Origin: JAGWRA01 sp035534615
Lineage (GTDB): Bacteria; Acidobacteriota; Vicinamibacteria; Vicinamibacterales; CAVVIG01
Direction: 5' to 3'
DNA: 64,000 bases
Assembly (NCBI GenBank): GCA_035534615.1
Contig: DATLRO010000092.1
Location: 1-64,000, forward strand
Shown here: piece after piece, positions 16,388-25,560 of the stretch
How positions within the stretch are numbered: the stretch's first letter is position 1
Layout of the letters: every line of letters starts with the position of its first letter
Program-made: the position numbers and the translations under genes
The notes under the pieces: generated by a model
The model's input: only the letters and a program-made list of their open reading frames with translations
Told to the model about the DNA's origin: nothing
Database searches by the model: none

Positions 16388-17758
16388 ATGTTCAAGAAGA
16401 TCCTGATTGCGAACCGCGGCGAGGTGGCGCTGCGCGTCATCTACGCCTGCCGCGAGCTGGGGATCAAGACGGTGGCGGTGTATTCCGAGGCGGACGAGAA
16501 CTCGCTGCACGTCCGCTTCGCCGACGAGGACGTCTGCATCGGCCCCCCCCGGAGCGCGGACAGCTACCTCAACGTGCCGGCCGTGATCAGCGCCGCCGAG
16601 ATCACCGGCGCCGACGCCATTCATCCCGGCTACGGGTTCCTCTCGGAGAGCGCGTATCTCGCCGAAGTCTGCGAGGCGTGCCATATCACGTTCATCGGCC
16701 CCGACCCGCAGGTCATCCGGCTCATGGGCGACAAGGCCCGCGCGCGCCGCGCCATGAAGAAGGCCGGGGTGCCCGTGCTGCCGGGGAGCGACGGGCTGAT
16801 CGACAGCGAGGAGAAGGCCGTCCGGGTCGCGAAGGAGATTGGCTACCCGGTCATCATCAAGGCGACGGCCGGCGGCGGCGGACGCGGCATGCGGATCGTG
16901 CAGGGGCCGGCCGAGATGGGGCACGCGCTCAAGACCGCGCAGCACGAGGCGGAGGCGGCCTTCGGCGTCGGCGACGTCTACATCGAGAAATACCTCACCT
17001 CGCCGCGGCACATCGAGTTCCAGGTCATCGGCGATCAGCACGGCACCGTTGTCCACCTCGGCGAGCGCGAATGCTCGATTCAGCGGCGGCACCAGAAGCT
17101 GCTCGAGGAGTCGCCGTCGGTGGCGCTGACCGAGAAGATGCGGCGCAGGATGGGGAGCGTGGTCGTCGACGCCGCGAAAGCCGTCCAGTACACGAACGCC
17201 GGGACGTTCGAGTTCCTGCTGGACGAGGGCGGGCGCTTCTATTTCATGGAAGCGAACACCCTGCTGCAGGTCGAGCACCCGGTGACGGAAATGGTGACCG
17301 GGCTCGACATCGTGAAGGAGCAGATCCGGATTGCGGCGGGGGAGCGGCTGTCCTTCAAGCAGAGCGAGCTGACGTTCTCGGGCCACGCCATCGAGTGTCG
17401 CATCAACGCCGAGGATCCCTACCGGTTCGTCCCCTCGCCCGGCGTGATCCGCGTCTTCAGCGTGCCCGGCGGCCCCGGCGTGCGCGTCGAGACCGCCGCC
17501 CACTCCGAGTGCACGATCTCGCCGTACTACGACTCGATGGTGGCCAAGATCATCACCCACGGGCGCGACCGGCAGGAGGCGATCGCCCGGATGCGGCGGA
17601 CGCTGGAGATGACGGTCGTCGAAGGCATCAAGACGACGATCCCGCTGCACCTGCGGATCCTGGAGGATCCGGACTTCATCGCCGGCCGCCTGAGCACCTC
17701 GTTCATGGAACGCTTCGCGGTGCGGCCGCAGGGCGGCGCGCTCGCGCAGGCGGTCTGA
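16388..17758 (+). CDS. accC: Acetyl-CoA carboxylase biotin carboxylase subunit
   Basis: ATP-grasp enzyme that carboxylates the biotin on AccB using bicarbonate. 456 residues from the ATG at 16388 (MFKKILIANRGEVALRV). Motifs: ATP lid GGGGRGMR, HIEFQVIGDQHGTVVHLGERECSIQRR, metal-binding FEFLLDEGGRFYFMEANTLLQVEHPVTE with catalytic Glu residues, and the conserved GHAIECRINAEDP. A Leu replaces the more usual Arg in N-T-R-L-Q-V (NTLLQVEHP), possibly an active-site change worth noting. Co-transcribed with accB. Confidence 0.95.
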   Translation: MFKKILIANRGEVALRVIYACRELGIKTVAVYSEADENSLHVRFADEDVCIGPPRSADSYLNVPAVISAAEITGADAIHPGYGFLSESAYLAEVCEACHITFIGPDPQVIRLMGDKARARRAMKKAGVPVLPGSDGLIDSEEKAVRVAKEIGYPVIIKATAGGGGRGMRIVQGPAEMGHALKTAQHEAEAAFGVGDVYIEKYLTSPRHIEFQVIGDQHGTVVHLGERECSIQRRHQKLLEESPSVALTEKMRRRMGSVVVDAAKAVQYTNAGTFEFLLDEGGRFYFMEANTLLQVEHPVTEMVTGLDIVKEQIRIAAGERLSFKQSELTFSGHAIECRINAEDPYRFVPSPGVIRVFSVPGGPGVRVETAAHSECTISPYYDSMVAKIITHGRDRQEAIARMRRTLEMTVVEGIKTTIPLHLRILEDPDFIAGRLSTSFMERFAVRPQGGALAQAV

Positions 17759-17799
17759 CCGGCCGTGGCCGGCGTCACCGCCGTCCCGGCTGCCGCGTC

Positions 17800-18459
17800 G
17801 TGAACCTCCCGGATCCCGCCCGATCGCTCTCCGCCCTGAACGCCATCGTCGACGCCGACGCGGCCGGGGCGCGCGGCTGGTCGCTGCCCGACCTCGCACG
17901 CGCCTACCTGGCCGGCGGCGTCCGCTTCCTGCAGATCCGGGCCAAGACGGAGCCGAGCGGCCGCCTGCTCGACGCCTGCGACGCCGTCGTGGCCGAGGCC
18001 CGGGGCTGCGGGGCGGTCGTCATCATCAACGACCGGGCCGATCTGGCCAGGCTGGCTCGGGCCGACGGCGTCCACGTCGGCCAGACCGATCTGCCGCCGG
18101 CCGCCGTCCGGACCCTGCTCGGCCCGGCCGCCATCGTCGGGCTGTCCACCCACACCGCCGCACAGATCGACGCCGCGCTGGCCGAGCCGATCTCGTACGT
18201 GGCCGTCGGCCCGGTGTTCGGCACGGGGACGAAGGAGACCGGGTATCCTCCGGTCGGGCTGGATCTGGTCCGTTACGCCGCGTCGGGCGGCCGGGCCGGC
18301 CGCCGTCTGCCGGTCGTGGCGATCGGCGGAATCACGCTGGACCGCGCGACGGCCGTGCTGGCGGCGGGGGCGACGGCGGTGGCGGTGATCGGCGATCTGC
18401 TCGCCGGCGGCGACCCGGAAGCCCGCGCGCGGGAGTACGTGCGGCGGCTCGCCGGCTGA
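17800..18459 (+). CDS. thiE: Thiamine-phosphate synthase
   Basis: Joins HMP-pyrophosphate and the thiazole phosphate to make thiamine monophosphate. TIM-barrel protein of 219 residues with FLQIRAKTEPSG (Gln/Lys pyrophosphate contacts), VIINDRADLARLARADGVHVGQ (Asn-Asp and HxGQ), YVAVGPVFGTGTKE and the phosphate loop VVAIGGI. GTG start at 17800, 41 bp after accC. The N-terminus SLSALNAIVDAD replaces the usual short 'LYLITD'-like strand but fits the fold. No other thiamine genes are nearby and no THI box was seen upstream. Confidence 0.88.
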   Translation: MNLPDPARSLSALNAIVDADAAGARGWSLPDLARAYLAGGVRFLQIRAKTEPSGRLLDACDAVVAEARGCGAVVIINDRADLARLARADGVHVGQTDLPPAAVRTLLGPAAIVGLSTHTAAQIDAALAEPISYVAVGPVFGTGTKETGYPPVGLDLVRYAASGGRAGRRLPVVAIGGITLDRATAVLAAGATAVAVIGDLLAGGDPEARAREYVRRLAG

Positions 18460-18494
18460 TCGGGGAGGCGCGCCGGGGCGCGCGGGTCTCGGGC

Positions 18495-18610
18495 TATAAT
18501 TGCCGCGCCGAGGGCCTGCCGCCGGCGGGCTCACCTGCCGTGATCGGGCCAGACATGACCGGTCGGGCCCCGGGCCCCACGTGCCCGGGACCGGCCCGGA
18601 GGACTGCCAG
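18495..18610 (+). promoter_or_regulatory. TATAAT box and structured leader before the APC permease
   Basis: TATAAT at 18495-18500 with no clear -35 would start RNA near 18507, giving a leader of about 100 nt. The leader holds a strong stem: CCGGGC (18570-18575 region) pairing with GCCCGG, inside outer arms CCGGTC/GACCGG (about 18559-18598). The Shine-Dalgarno CGGAGGA abuts its 3' arm, so folding could affect translation of the permease. Regulation is an inference; I cannot assign it to a riboswitch class. Confidence 0.35.
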
Positions 18611-20161
18611 ATGTCGATCTTCGCGACCAAATCGATCGAGCGGTTGGAGGCAGAGGCGGCCCAGGGGGGCGAACATTCGCTCAAGCGCGTGCTCGGCCCG
18701 CTGAACCTGATGACGCTCGGAGTGGGCGCCATCATCGGGGCCGGGATCTTCGTCCTGACCGGGCTGGCGGCCGCTGAATATGCCGGGCCGGCGATCGTGC
18801 TGTCGTTCGTCCTGGCAGGCATCTGCTGCGGGTTCGCCGGGCTCTGCTATTCGGAATTCGCGTCGATGATTCCGATTGCCGGTTCCGCGTACACCTACGG
18901 ATACGCGACTCTGGGAGAATTCATCGCCTGGGTCATCGGCTGGGATCTGATCCTGGAGTACTCGGTCGGCGCGGCGACGGTCGCGGTCGGCTGGTCGGGC
19001 TACGTCGTCAGCTTCCTGCGGGGCCTCGGGGTCTCGGTTCCGCCGCAGCTGATCGATTCGCCCGGGACGGTGCTGGTGAAGACCTCGCCCAACCACTGGG
19101 AGGTGCTGAGCACGATCACCAGCCGCCTGGCGAGCGAGCACATCGATCCGGCGACGCTGCCGCACGCGACGGCGTTGTTCAATCTGCCGGCGCTGATCAT
19201 CGTCCTGGCCGTGACGTGGCTGCTGGTGGTCGGGATTCAGGAGTCGGCCAACGTCAACTCGGTCATCGTCGTGCTGAAAGTGGCGGTGGTGCTCGTCTTC
19301 ATCGCGGCCGGCATCGGATACGTGAAGTTCGCCAACTGGCATCCGTTCATCCCGATGAACACCGGCACGTACGGGCAGTTCGGAGCGAGCGGCATCGTGC
19401 GGGGCGCCGGGGTGGTGTTCTTCGCTTATATCGGCTTCGACGCCGTCTCGACGGCGGCCCAGGAAGCGAAGAACCCCAAGCGTGACATGCCGATCGGCAT
19501 TCTCGGTTCGCTGGTCATCTGCACCGTGCTCTACATCCTGGTGTCCGGCGTGCTGACCGGCCTCGTGCCGTATACGCAGCTGAACGTGCCGGATCCGATC
19601 GCGGTGGGCGTCGACGCGATGCACCTGCCGTGGCTCTCGCCGCTGGTGAAGCTGGCGGCGATTGCCGGTCTGAGCTCCGTGATTCTCGTCATGCTGCTCG
19701 GCCAGCCGCGCATCTTCTACACGATGGCGAACGACGGTCTGCTCCCGCCGTGGGCGGCGAAGATCCATCCGCGGTATCGGACGCCGTACGTCACGACGAT
19801 CATCACGGGGGTGGTCGTGGCGATCGCTTCCGGGCTGCTGCCGATCACGGTGCTGGGCGAACTGGTCAGCATCGGCACGCTGATGGCCTTCCTCATCGTC
19901 TGTGCCGGCATTCCGGTGCTGCGGCACACGCGCCCGGAGGTGCCGCGTCCGTTCCGGGTGCCGTTCTCGCCGGTCGTGCCGGTGCTCGGCGTGCTGAGCT
20001 GCGCCTATCTGATGCTGGGGCTGCCGCTCGAGACCTGGATCCGGCTGGTCGTCTGGATGGCCATCGGGCTGGTCATCTACTTCGGGTACAGCCGGCACCA
20101 CAGCCACGTCCAGCGCGCCGAGGCGGGCGCGGCGGCCGGAGGCGGATCCCCGCGCGCCTGA
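18611..20161 (+). CDS. APC-superfamily amino acid permease (cationic amino acid transporter type)
   Basis: Inner-membrane transporter of 516 residues with roughly 12-14 hydrophobic helices. TM1 carries the unwound substrate motif GVGAIIGAGIFVLTG; TM6 region FFAYIGFDAVSTAAQEAKNPKRDMPIGI is typical of the CAT/YfnA branch, as is the loop GQPRIFYTMANDGLLPPW. Substrate is probably a cationic or neutral amino acid; sequence alone does not decide. ATG at 18611 follows GGAGGACTGCC. A GTG K+-channel gene begins one base after its stop. Confidence 0.9.
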   Translation: MSIFATKSIERLEAEAAQGGEHSLKRVLGPLNLMTLGVGAIIGAGIFVLTGLAAAEYAGPAIVLSFVLAGICCGFAGLCYSEFASMIPIAGSAYTYGYATLGEFIAWVIGWDLILEYSVGAATVAVGWSGYVVSFLRGLGVSVPPQLIDSPGTVLVKTSPNHWEVLSTITSRLASEHIDPATLPHATALFNLPALIIVLAVTWLLVVGIQESANVNSVIVVLKVAVVLVFIAAGIGYVKFANWHPFIPMNTGTYGQFGASGIVRGAGVVFFAYIGFDAVSTAAQEAKNPKRDMPIGILGSLVICTVLYILVSGVLTGLVPYTQLNVPDPIAVGVDAMHLPWLSPLVKLAAIAGLSSVILVMLLGQPRIFYTMANDGLLPPWAAKIHPRYRTPYVTTIITGVVVAIASGLLPITVLGELVSIGTLMAFLIVCAGIPVLRHTRPEVPRPFRVPFSPVVPVLGVLSCAYLMLGLPLETWIRLVVWMAIGLVIYFGYSRHHSHVQRAEAGAAAGGGSPRA

Positions 20162-20162
20162 C

Positions 20163-21194
20163 GTGCCCGACACCGGTGTCCGGCGCCGGATCGCGGATGT
20201 CCAGGGGCCGAAGGTGGCCCTCGGGCTGCTGGCCGGCGTGCTGGTGATCGGCACGCTCGGCTACATGACCATCGAGCGGTGGAGCGCGTGGGACGCGTTC
20301 TACATGACGGTGACCACGGTGGCCACCGTCGGCTATCGCGAAGTGCACCCGATGTCGCGGGCGGGGCAGGTCTTCACGGTCTGCCTCATCCTCGGCGGCG
20401 TCGGGACGGTGTTCTACAACTTCTCGCTGTTCCTCACGCTTGTCGTCGAAGGCGGGCTGCCCCGGCGGCTCCAGACCCGGCGGTACGCGCGGATGATCGA
20501 CCGGCTGACGAATCACTTCATCGTCTGCGGCTACGGGCGGATCGGGAGCATCGTCGCGCGCGAGTTCGCGCGGCAGAAGATCCCCTTCGTCGTCGTGGAG
20601 CGGGAAGCGGAGCGCCTGCAGCGCGCGCTGGACGACGGCATGCTGGCCATCGAGGCGGACGCGACGCGCGAGGACGTGCTGACGCGCGTCGGCATCGACC
20701 GCGCCCGCGGGCTGATCGCCGCCGTGGGCAGCGACGCCGAGAACGTGTACACCGTGCTGAGCGCCCGCGTGCTCCGACCGGACCTGCTGATCATCGCGCG
20801 GGCCGAGACGGAGGATGCGAGCCGGAAGCTGCTGCGGGCCGGCGCGAACCGGGTCGTGTCCCCGTATCAGATCGGCGGCCAGCAGATGGCGCAGACCGCG
20901 CTGCGGCCGGCCGTCGTCGATTTCGTGGCCCTCGCCACGAGCTCGGAGAATCTCGAGCTCGCCATGGAAGAGGTGCCGATCGGCCGCGCGTCGAACCTGG
21001 TGGACAAGTCGATCCTCGACGCCAATCTCCGGCAGCGCTTCGGCGTGGTGGTCGTCGGCATCCAGCGGACGGACGGGCACATGGAGTTCAACCCGCCCCC
21101 GTCCGCCGCGATTCGCGCCGGAGACCGGCTCGTGGTGCTCGGGCGCGCGGACAATCTCCGGCAGCTGGAGATCGAGGCCGGGAAGGGAGCGTAG
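20163..21194 (+). CDS. Potassium channel family protein with RCK (TrkA-N/TrkA-C) domains
   Basis: 343 residues: TM helix (18-36), pore helix and filter FYMTVTTVATVGYREVHP (47-63), second TM (68-95), then a cytoplasmic Rossmann RCK domain with VCGYGRIGSIVA (121-132) and acidic Glu in VVVEREAERL, and a C-terminal TrkA-C lobe. This 2TM-RCK layout matches gated bacterial K+ channels such as MthK. The filter reads TVGYRE, not TVGYGD, so ion selectivity is uncertain. GTG start one base after the permease stop, directly abutting folD. Confidence 0.88.
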   Translation: MPDTGVRRRIADVQGPKVALGLLAGVLVIGTLGYMTIERWSAWDAFYMTVTTVATVGYREVHPMSRAGQVFTVCLILGGVGTVFYNFSLFLTLVVEGGLPRRLQTRRYARMIDRLTNHFIVCGYGRIGSIVAREFARQKIPFVVVEREAERLQRALDDGMLAIEADATREDVLTRVGIDRARGLIAAVGSDAENVYTVLSARVLRPDLLIIARAETEDASRKLLRAGANRVVSPYQIGGQQMAQTALRPAVVDFVALATSSENLELAMEEVPIGRASNLVDKSILDANLRQRFGVVVVGIQRTDGHMEFNPPPSAAIRAGDRLVVLGRADNLRQLEIEAGKGA

Positions 21195-22127
<933 letters not shown>

Positions 22128-22160
22128 GATCGTCCCCCCGGAGTCCTGCACGCGCGTCCC

Positions 22161-22790
22161 ATGCTGCGAGTGGCCCTGACCGGCGGCATCGGCACCGGTA
22201 AAACGCACGTCCTGAACCGGCTGGCGGCGGCCGGTGTCCCGGTGGTCGATGCCGATCGCATCGTGCACGACCTGATGCGGCCGGCGGCGCCGGTCTTCGC
22301 GGCGGTGGTCGCCCGCTTCGGCCGGGACCTCGTCCAGCCGGACGGCACGCTCGACCGCCGGCGTCTCGGCGCGAAGGTCTTCGCGGACGAGGCGGCGCGC
22401 CGGGACCTCGAGGCGATCGTCCATCCCGCGGTGTATCAGGCGGTCTCCGACTGGCTCGACGCGACGGCGCGGAGCGGCGCGCATGCGCTGGCGGTGGCCG
22501 ACATCCCGCTGCTGTACGAAACGGGACGCGAGCGGGAGTTCGACAGGGTGATCGTCACCATCTGCCCGCCGGCGTGTCAGGTGGCGCGCGTGATGGCGCG
22601 CGACGGCGTGACGGAGGCCGACGTGCGGGCGCGCATGGCCGCCCAGTGGCCGGTCGAAGAGAAGGCGCGACGAGCCGATTTCGTCATCCGGACGGAAGGA
22701 ACGATCGCGGAGACCGACCGGCAGGTGGACGCCGTGCTGGCGGCGATGGAGGAAGGGAATGAGCCCCGAGCCCCGAGCCCCGAGCCCTGA
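22161..22790 (+). CDS. coaE: Dephospho-CoA kinase
   Basis: Last step of coenzyme A synthesis: phosphorylation of the 3'-hydroxyl of dephospho-CoA. 209 residues with P-loop GGIGTGKTHVLNRLA (the common Ser after the Gly-Lys is Thr), PVVDADRIVHDLM, and the lid ADIPLLYETGRE. The final residues (EPRAPSPEP) are encoded entirely by a five-copy 7-bp repeat, so the natural C-terminus has been replaced or extended by repeat sequence. Convergent with lapB, 14 bp apart. Confidence 0.94.
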   Translation: MLRVALTGGIGTGKTHVLNRLAAAGVPVVDADRIVHDLMRPAAPVFAAVVARFGRDLVQPDGTLDRRRLGAKVFADEAARRDLEAIVHPAVYQAVSDWLDATARSGAHALAVADIPLLYETGREREFDRVIVTICPPACQVARVMARDGVTEADVRARMAAQWPVEEKARRADFVIRTEGTIAETDRQVDAVLAAMEEGNEPRAPSPEP

Positions 22791-22800
22791 GCCCCGAGCG
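22761..22800. repeat. GAGCCCC heptamer tandem repeat
   Basis: From 22761, five consecutive 7-bp units (GAGCCCC x3, GAGCCCT, GAGCCCC) plus a partial GAGCG. The array covers the last codons and stop of coaE and the coaE-lapB gap. Because 7 is not a multiple of 3, each gain or loss shifts the frame of the coaE tail. Confidence 0.85.
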
Positions 22801-22804
22801 GCCC

Positions 22805-24025
22805 CTACACATCGACCTGCCGGTCGTCCTGGGCGGGGGCGATCCGTTCTTCGACGAACGTGTTCCATTCGTGGCAGTGCGGGCACTGCCACAGCAGTTC
22901 CGTGCTGCGGTAGCGGCAGCGGATGCAGACGTGCGGGTCGAGATAGAAGACCGCGTGGCGCGTCAGCTCGACGTAGCGGTCGACGAGCCGCCGCTCGAGG
23001 TCGAGCGCGGCGAGCGACTGCCAGATCGCCTGGTGGATCGTCAGCGCGTGGGGGTTCTGCACGAGCGCATCGAACAGCAGGTGCAGCCCTTCGCTGACGT
23101 CGCCGTGGGCGGCCAGGTGGCGTGAGAGGGCGAGGCGGGCGCGCCAGTCCTGCGGATTGGTCGCGATGAGGCGCCGGCACAGGGCCGGGAACCGGTCCGG
23201 CGCGCCCAGGCGCGGATAGGCGGAGGCCAGCCGGTCGAACGTCAGGTAGGCCCGTTCGGCGGCCACGGCGATGACGCGTTCCCAGATGGCGACCGCGTCG
23301 GCGATGTTGCCCTGGCACAGCCGGACGTCGCCCATGTTCAGGTAGGCCGGCACCACCTTCGGATCGAGATCGATGGCGCGCTCGAAGCGCTGGGCCGCCT
23401 CGCCGTAGGCTTCGCGCTTCATGGCCTGGAGGCCGAGCTCGTTCTCCAGGAACGCCAGAATGGCCTGCGTCCGCGGCTGCTCGTCCGGCTCGATCAGCTT
23501 CGCGAGCTGCTCCCGGGTGCGGTGCGCCTCCTGCCACTGGTGCTGTTCCTCGTACAGCTTCTCGAGATTGACCAGGGCGTACTGGTTGCGCGGATCGAGC
23601 CGCAGCACCTCGGTGAACGCCTCGAGCGCCCGGTCCACGAAGCCGCCGCGCTTGAAGTCCAGGCCCAGGCAGAGCAGGACGTACGCGTGCTCCATCCGCG
23701 TCAGCTTGGGCCGGCGCAGCAGGCTCTGATGGACGTTGATGGCGCGGCCGACCTGGCCTTTCTCCCGGTACAGGTTCCCCAGGATCATGTGGATCTCCAG
23801 GGCGTCCGGATCGAGGTGGGCGGCCTTGCTCAGCTCCTCGATGGCGAGATCGATCTGGTTGGCGACCAGGAAGTTCAGGCCGAGGATGTAGTTGGGCGAT
23901 TCCCGCGCGCGGCGGCGATCGATCCAGTGGCCGTCCCGGAGCTTGTAGCGCTCCCAGGCCTTGCCGACGGCCAGGCCGGCCAGCAGCGCGATGAGGCCGG
24001 CGAGCAGCGGCGCGTACGTGCTCAT
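22805..24025 (-). CDS. lapB: Lipopolysaccharide assembly protein B (LapB/YciM-like TPR protein)
   Basis: In enterobacteria LapB is an inner-membrane TPR protein that tunes LpxC proteolysis and LPS assembly. Here 406 residues: one N-terminal transmembrane segment (about 6-24), around nine TPR units (about 50-350, e.g. ILGNLYREKGQVGRAINVHQ) and a C-terminal rubredoxin-like metal domain with Cys367, Cys370, Cys381 and Cys384 (CIRC...CPHC). This domain order is diagnostic. Start ATG at 24025 overlaps the kdsC stop. Position at the end of the Kdo gene set supports the LPS role. Confidence 0.9.
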   Translation of the reverse strand: MSTYAPLLAGLIALLAGLAVGKAWERYKLRDGHWIDRRRARESPNYILGLNFLVANQIDLAIEELSKAAHLDPDALEIHMILGNLYREKGQVGRAINVHQSLLRRPKLTRMEHAYVLLCLGLDFKRGGFVDRALEAFTEVLRLDPRNQYALVNLEKLYEEQHQWQEAHRTREQLAKLIEPDEQPRTQAILAFLENELGLQAMKREAYGEAAQRFERAIDLDPKVVPAYLNMGDVRLCQGNIADAVAIWERVIAVAAERAYLTFDRLASAYPRLGAPDRFPALCRRLIATNPQDWRARLALSRHLAAHGDVSEGLHLLFDALVQNPHALTIHQAIWQSLAALDLERRLVDRYVELTRHAVFYLDPHVCIRCRYRSTELLWQCPHCHEWNTFVEERIAPAQDDRQVDV

Positions 24026-24558
24026 GGCTCGCGTCCCTCGACCGCGTATCCGTGCAGGAGCGGGTCCCACCGGCCCTGCGCGCGCAGCACCATCTCGATC
24101 AGATCGCGGGCCGCGCCGCCGCCGCCCGGCGACGCGCTCACCCAGTCGACGCGCGCCCGCACGTCGGGCACCGCGTCGGCCGGCGCGGCCGACAGGCCGA
24201 CCCGCTGCAGGACCGGCAGGTCCAGCAGGTCGTCGCCCATGTAGGCGATGTCGGGCGGCTCGATCGCGTGCCGGCGGACGATCTCCTCGAACGCCTCGAT
24301 CTTGCTGCCGACGCCCTGATAGATGATCGACATGCCGAGCTGCGTGGCCCGCTGGACGGTGGCGGCCGACGACCGGGCCGACAGCACCCCGGTCAGCAGG
24401 CCGGCCTTCTGGGCCCAGACAATGGCCGTGCCGTCCCGGATGGCGAAGCGCTTGGCCTCGGTCCCATCCGCATGGAGCAGGATGGTGCCGTCCGTCAGGA
24501 CGCCGTCGACGTCGAACAGCAGGAGGCGAAGCCGCCCCGCTTTGAGGTGAAGGTCCAC
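24022..24558 (-). CDS. kdsC: 3-deoxy-D-manno-octulosonate 8-phosphate phosphatase (HAD family)
   Basis: Removes phosphate from Kdo-8-P to give free Kdo. C0-type HAD enzyme of 178 residues (typical 170-190), with motif I LLLFDVDGVLTDG (nucleophile and acid Asp), motif II LSARSS and motif IV YMGDDLLDLPVL. GTG start at 24558 (MDLHLKAGRLRLLLFD). It overlaps lapB by 4 bp and follows kdsD by 24 bp. Confidence 0.94.
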   Translation of the reverse strand: MDLHLKAGRLRLLLFDVDGVLTDGTILLHADGTEAKRFAIRDGTAIVWAQKAGLLTGVLSARSSAATVQRATQLGMSIIYQGVGSKIEAFEEIVRRHAIEPPDIAYMGDDLLDLPVLQRVGLSAAPADAVPDVRARVDWVSASPGGGGAARDLIEMVLRAQGRWDPLLHGYAVEGREP

Positions 24559-24582
24559 GGTCCGTGTCTGCGTCGCCGCGGT

Positions 24583-25542
24583 TCAGAACAACTCGGTGCG
24601 CCAGAGATCGTGGAGGTGGATGACCCCCTCGACGACCCGGTCGGCGTCGACCACCACGATCGAGGTGATCTTCCGCTGCTCCATCACGTTCAGCGCCTCG
24701 GGCGCCAGCGTCGACGCGGGGATCGTGACCGGTTCGCCCGTCATCACGTCCGCCGCCGTCAGATCGAGAATGCTCGACCCGGCCGCCATGTGCCGGCGCA
24801 GGTCGCCGTCGGTGATGATGCCGATCAGGCGCCGCTGGTCGTCGATGACGCACGTCATCCCGAGTCCCTTGCTCGACATCTCGTAGATCACGTCGCGCAT
24901 CGGCGTCCCGCCCTGCACGATCGGCGTCTGCCGCCCGCCGTGCATCAGGGTGCCGGCCCGCATCAGGCGCTTGCCGAGCTTGCCGCCGGGGTGCAGGCTC
25001 GCGAAGTCGTCCGGCCCGAACCCCTTGGCCACGAGCAGGCTCATCGCGAGGGCGTCGCCGAGGGCCAGCGCCGCGGTCGTGCTCGCGGTCGGCACGAGGT
25101 TGAGCGGGCAGGCTTCCTCGTCCACGCGGCAATCGAGCGCGACGTCGGCCGCCTGGCCGAGCGTCGAGGCGAGATTGCCGGTCAGCGCGAGGAGACGGGC
25201 GCCGAGCCGCCGGATGGTCTCCAGCAGGCGCAGCAGTTCGTCGGTCTCGCCGCTGTAGGAGAGCGCCAGCACCACGTCGTCTCCCTGGATGACGCCGAGA
25301 TCGCCGTGAATCGCCTCGGCGGGATGCAGGAAGAAGGCCGGCGTGCCGGTGCTGGCCAGCGTCGCGGCGATCTTCCGGCAGATGATGCCGGACTTGCCCA
25401 TGCCGGTCACGATGACGCGGCCGCGGCAGTCCAGCAGCAGGCGGACGGCCTCCTCGAACCGCCCGTCGATCCGGTCGACGAGCGACAGGATCGCCGCGGC
25501 TTCCGTCTGCAGCACCTTGCGGGCGAGGGTGAGGTCGGTCAT
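24583..25542 (-). CDS. kdsD: Arabinose-5-phosphate isomerase (SIS plus two CBS domains)
   Basis: Isomerises ribulose 5-phosphate to arabinose 5-phosphate, the first committed step to Kdo. 319 residues: SIS domain (about 35-175) with GRVIVTGMGKSGIICRKIAATLASTG and SYSGETDELLRLLE, conserved FLHPAEAIHGDLGV, then tandem CBS domains (about 205-319) with IIGIITDGDLRRHM. Its setting between kdsA and kdsC favours KdsD over GutQ/KpsF roles. Confidence 0.94.
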   Translation of the reverse strand: MTDLTLARKVLQTEAAAILSLVDRIDGRFEEAVRLLLDCRGRVIVTGMGKSGIICRKIAATLASTGTPAFFLHPAEAIHGDLGVIQGDDVVLALSYSGETDELLRLLETIRRLGARLLALTGNLASTLGQAADVALDCRVDEEACPLNLVPTASTTAALALGDALAMSLLVAKGFGPDDFASLHPGGKLGKRLMRAGTLMHGGRQTPIVQGGTPMRDVIYEMSSKGLGMTCVIDDQRRLIGIITDGDLRRHMAAGSSILDLTAADVMTGEPVTIPASTLAPEALNVMEQRKITSIVVVDADRVVEGVIHLHDLWRTELF

Positions 25543-25560
25543 CGGCGGTGACGTCCGGGT

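Noticed and set aside
22757..22800. Heptamer array considered as a CRISPR
   Set aside because: Units are 7 bp and contiguous without spacers; no cas gene nearby.
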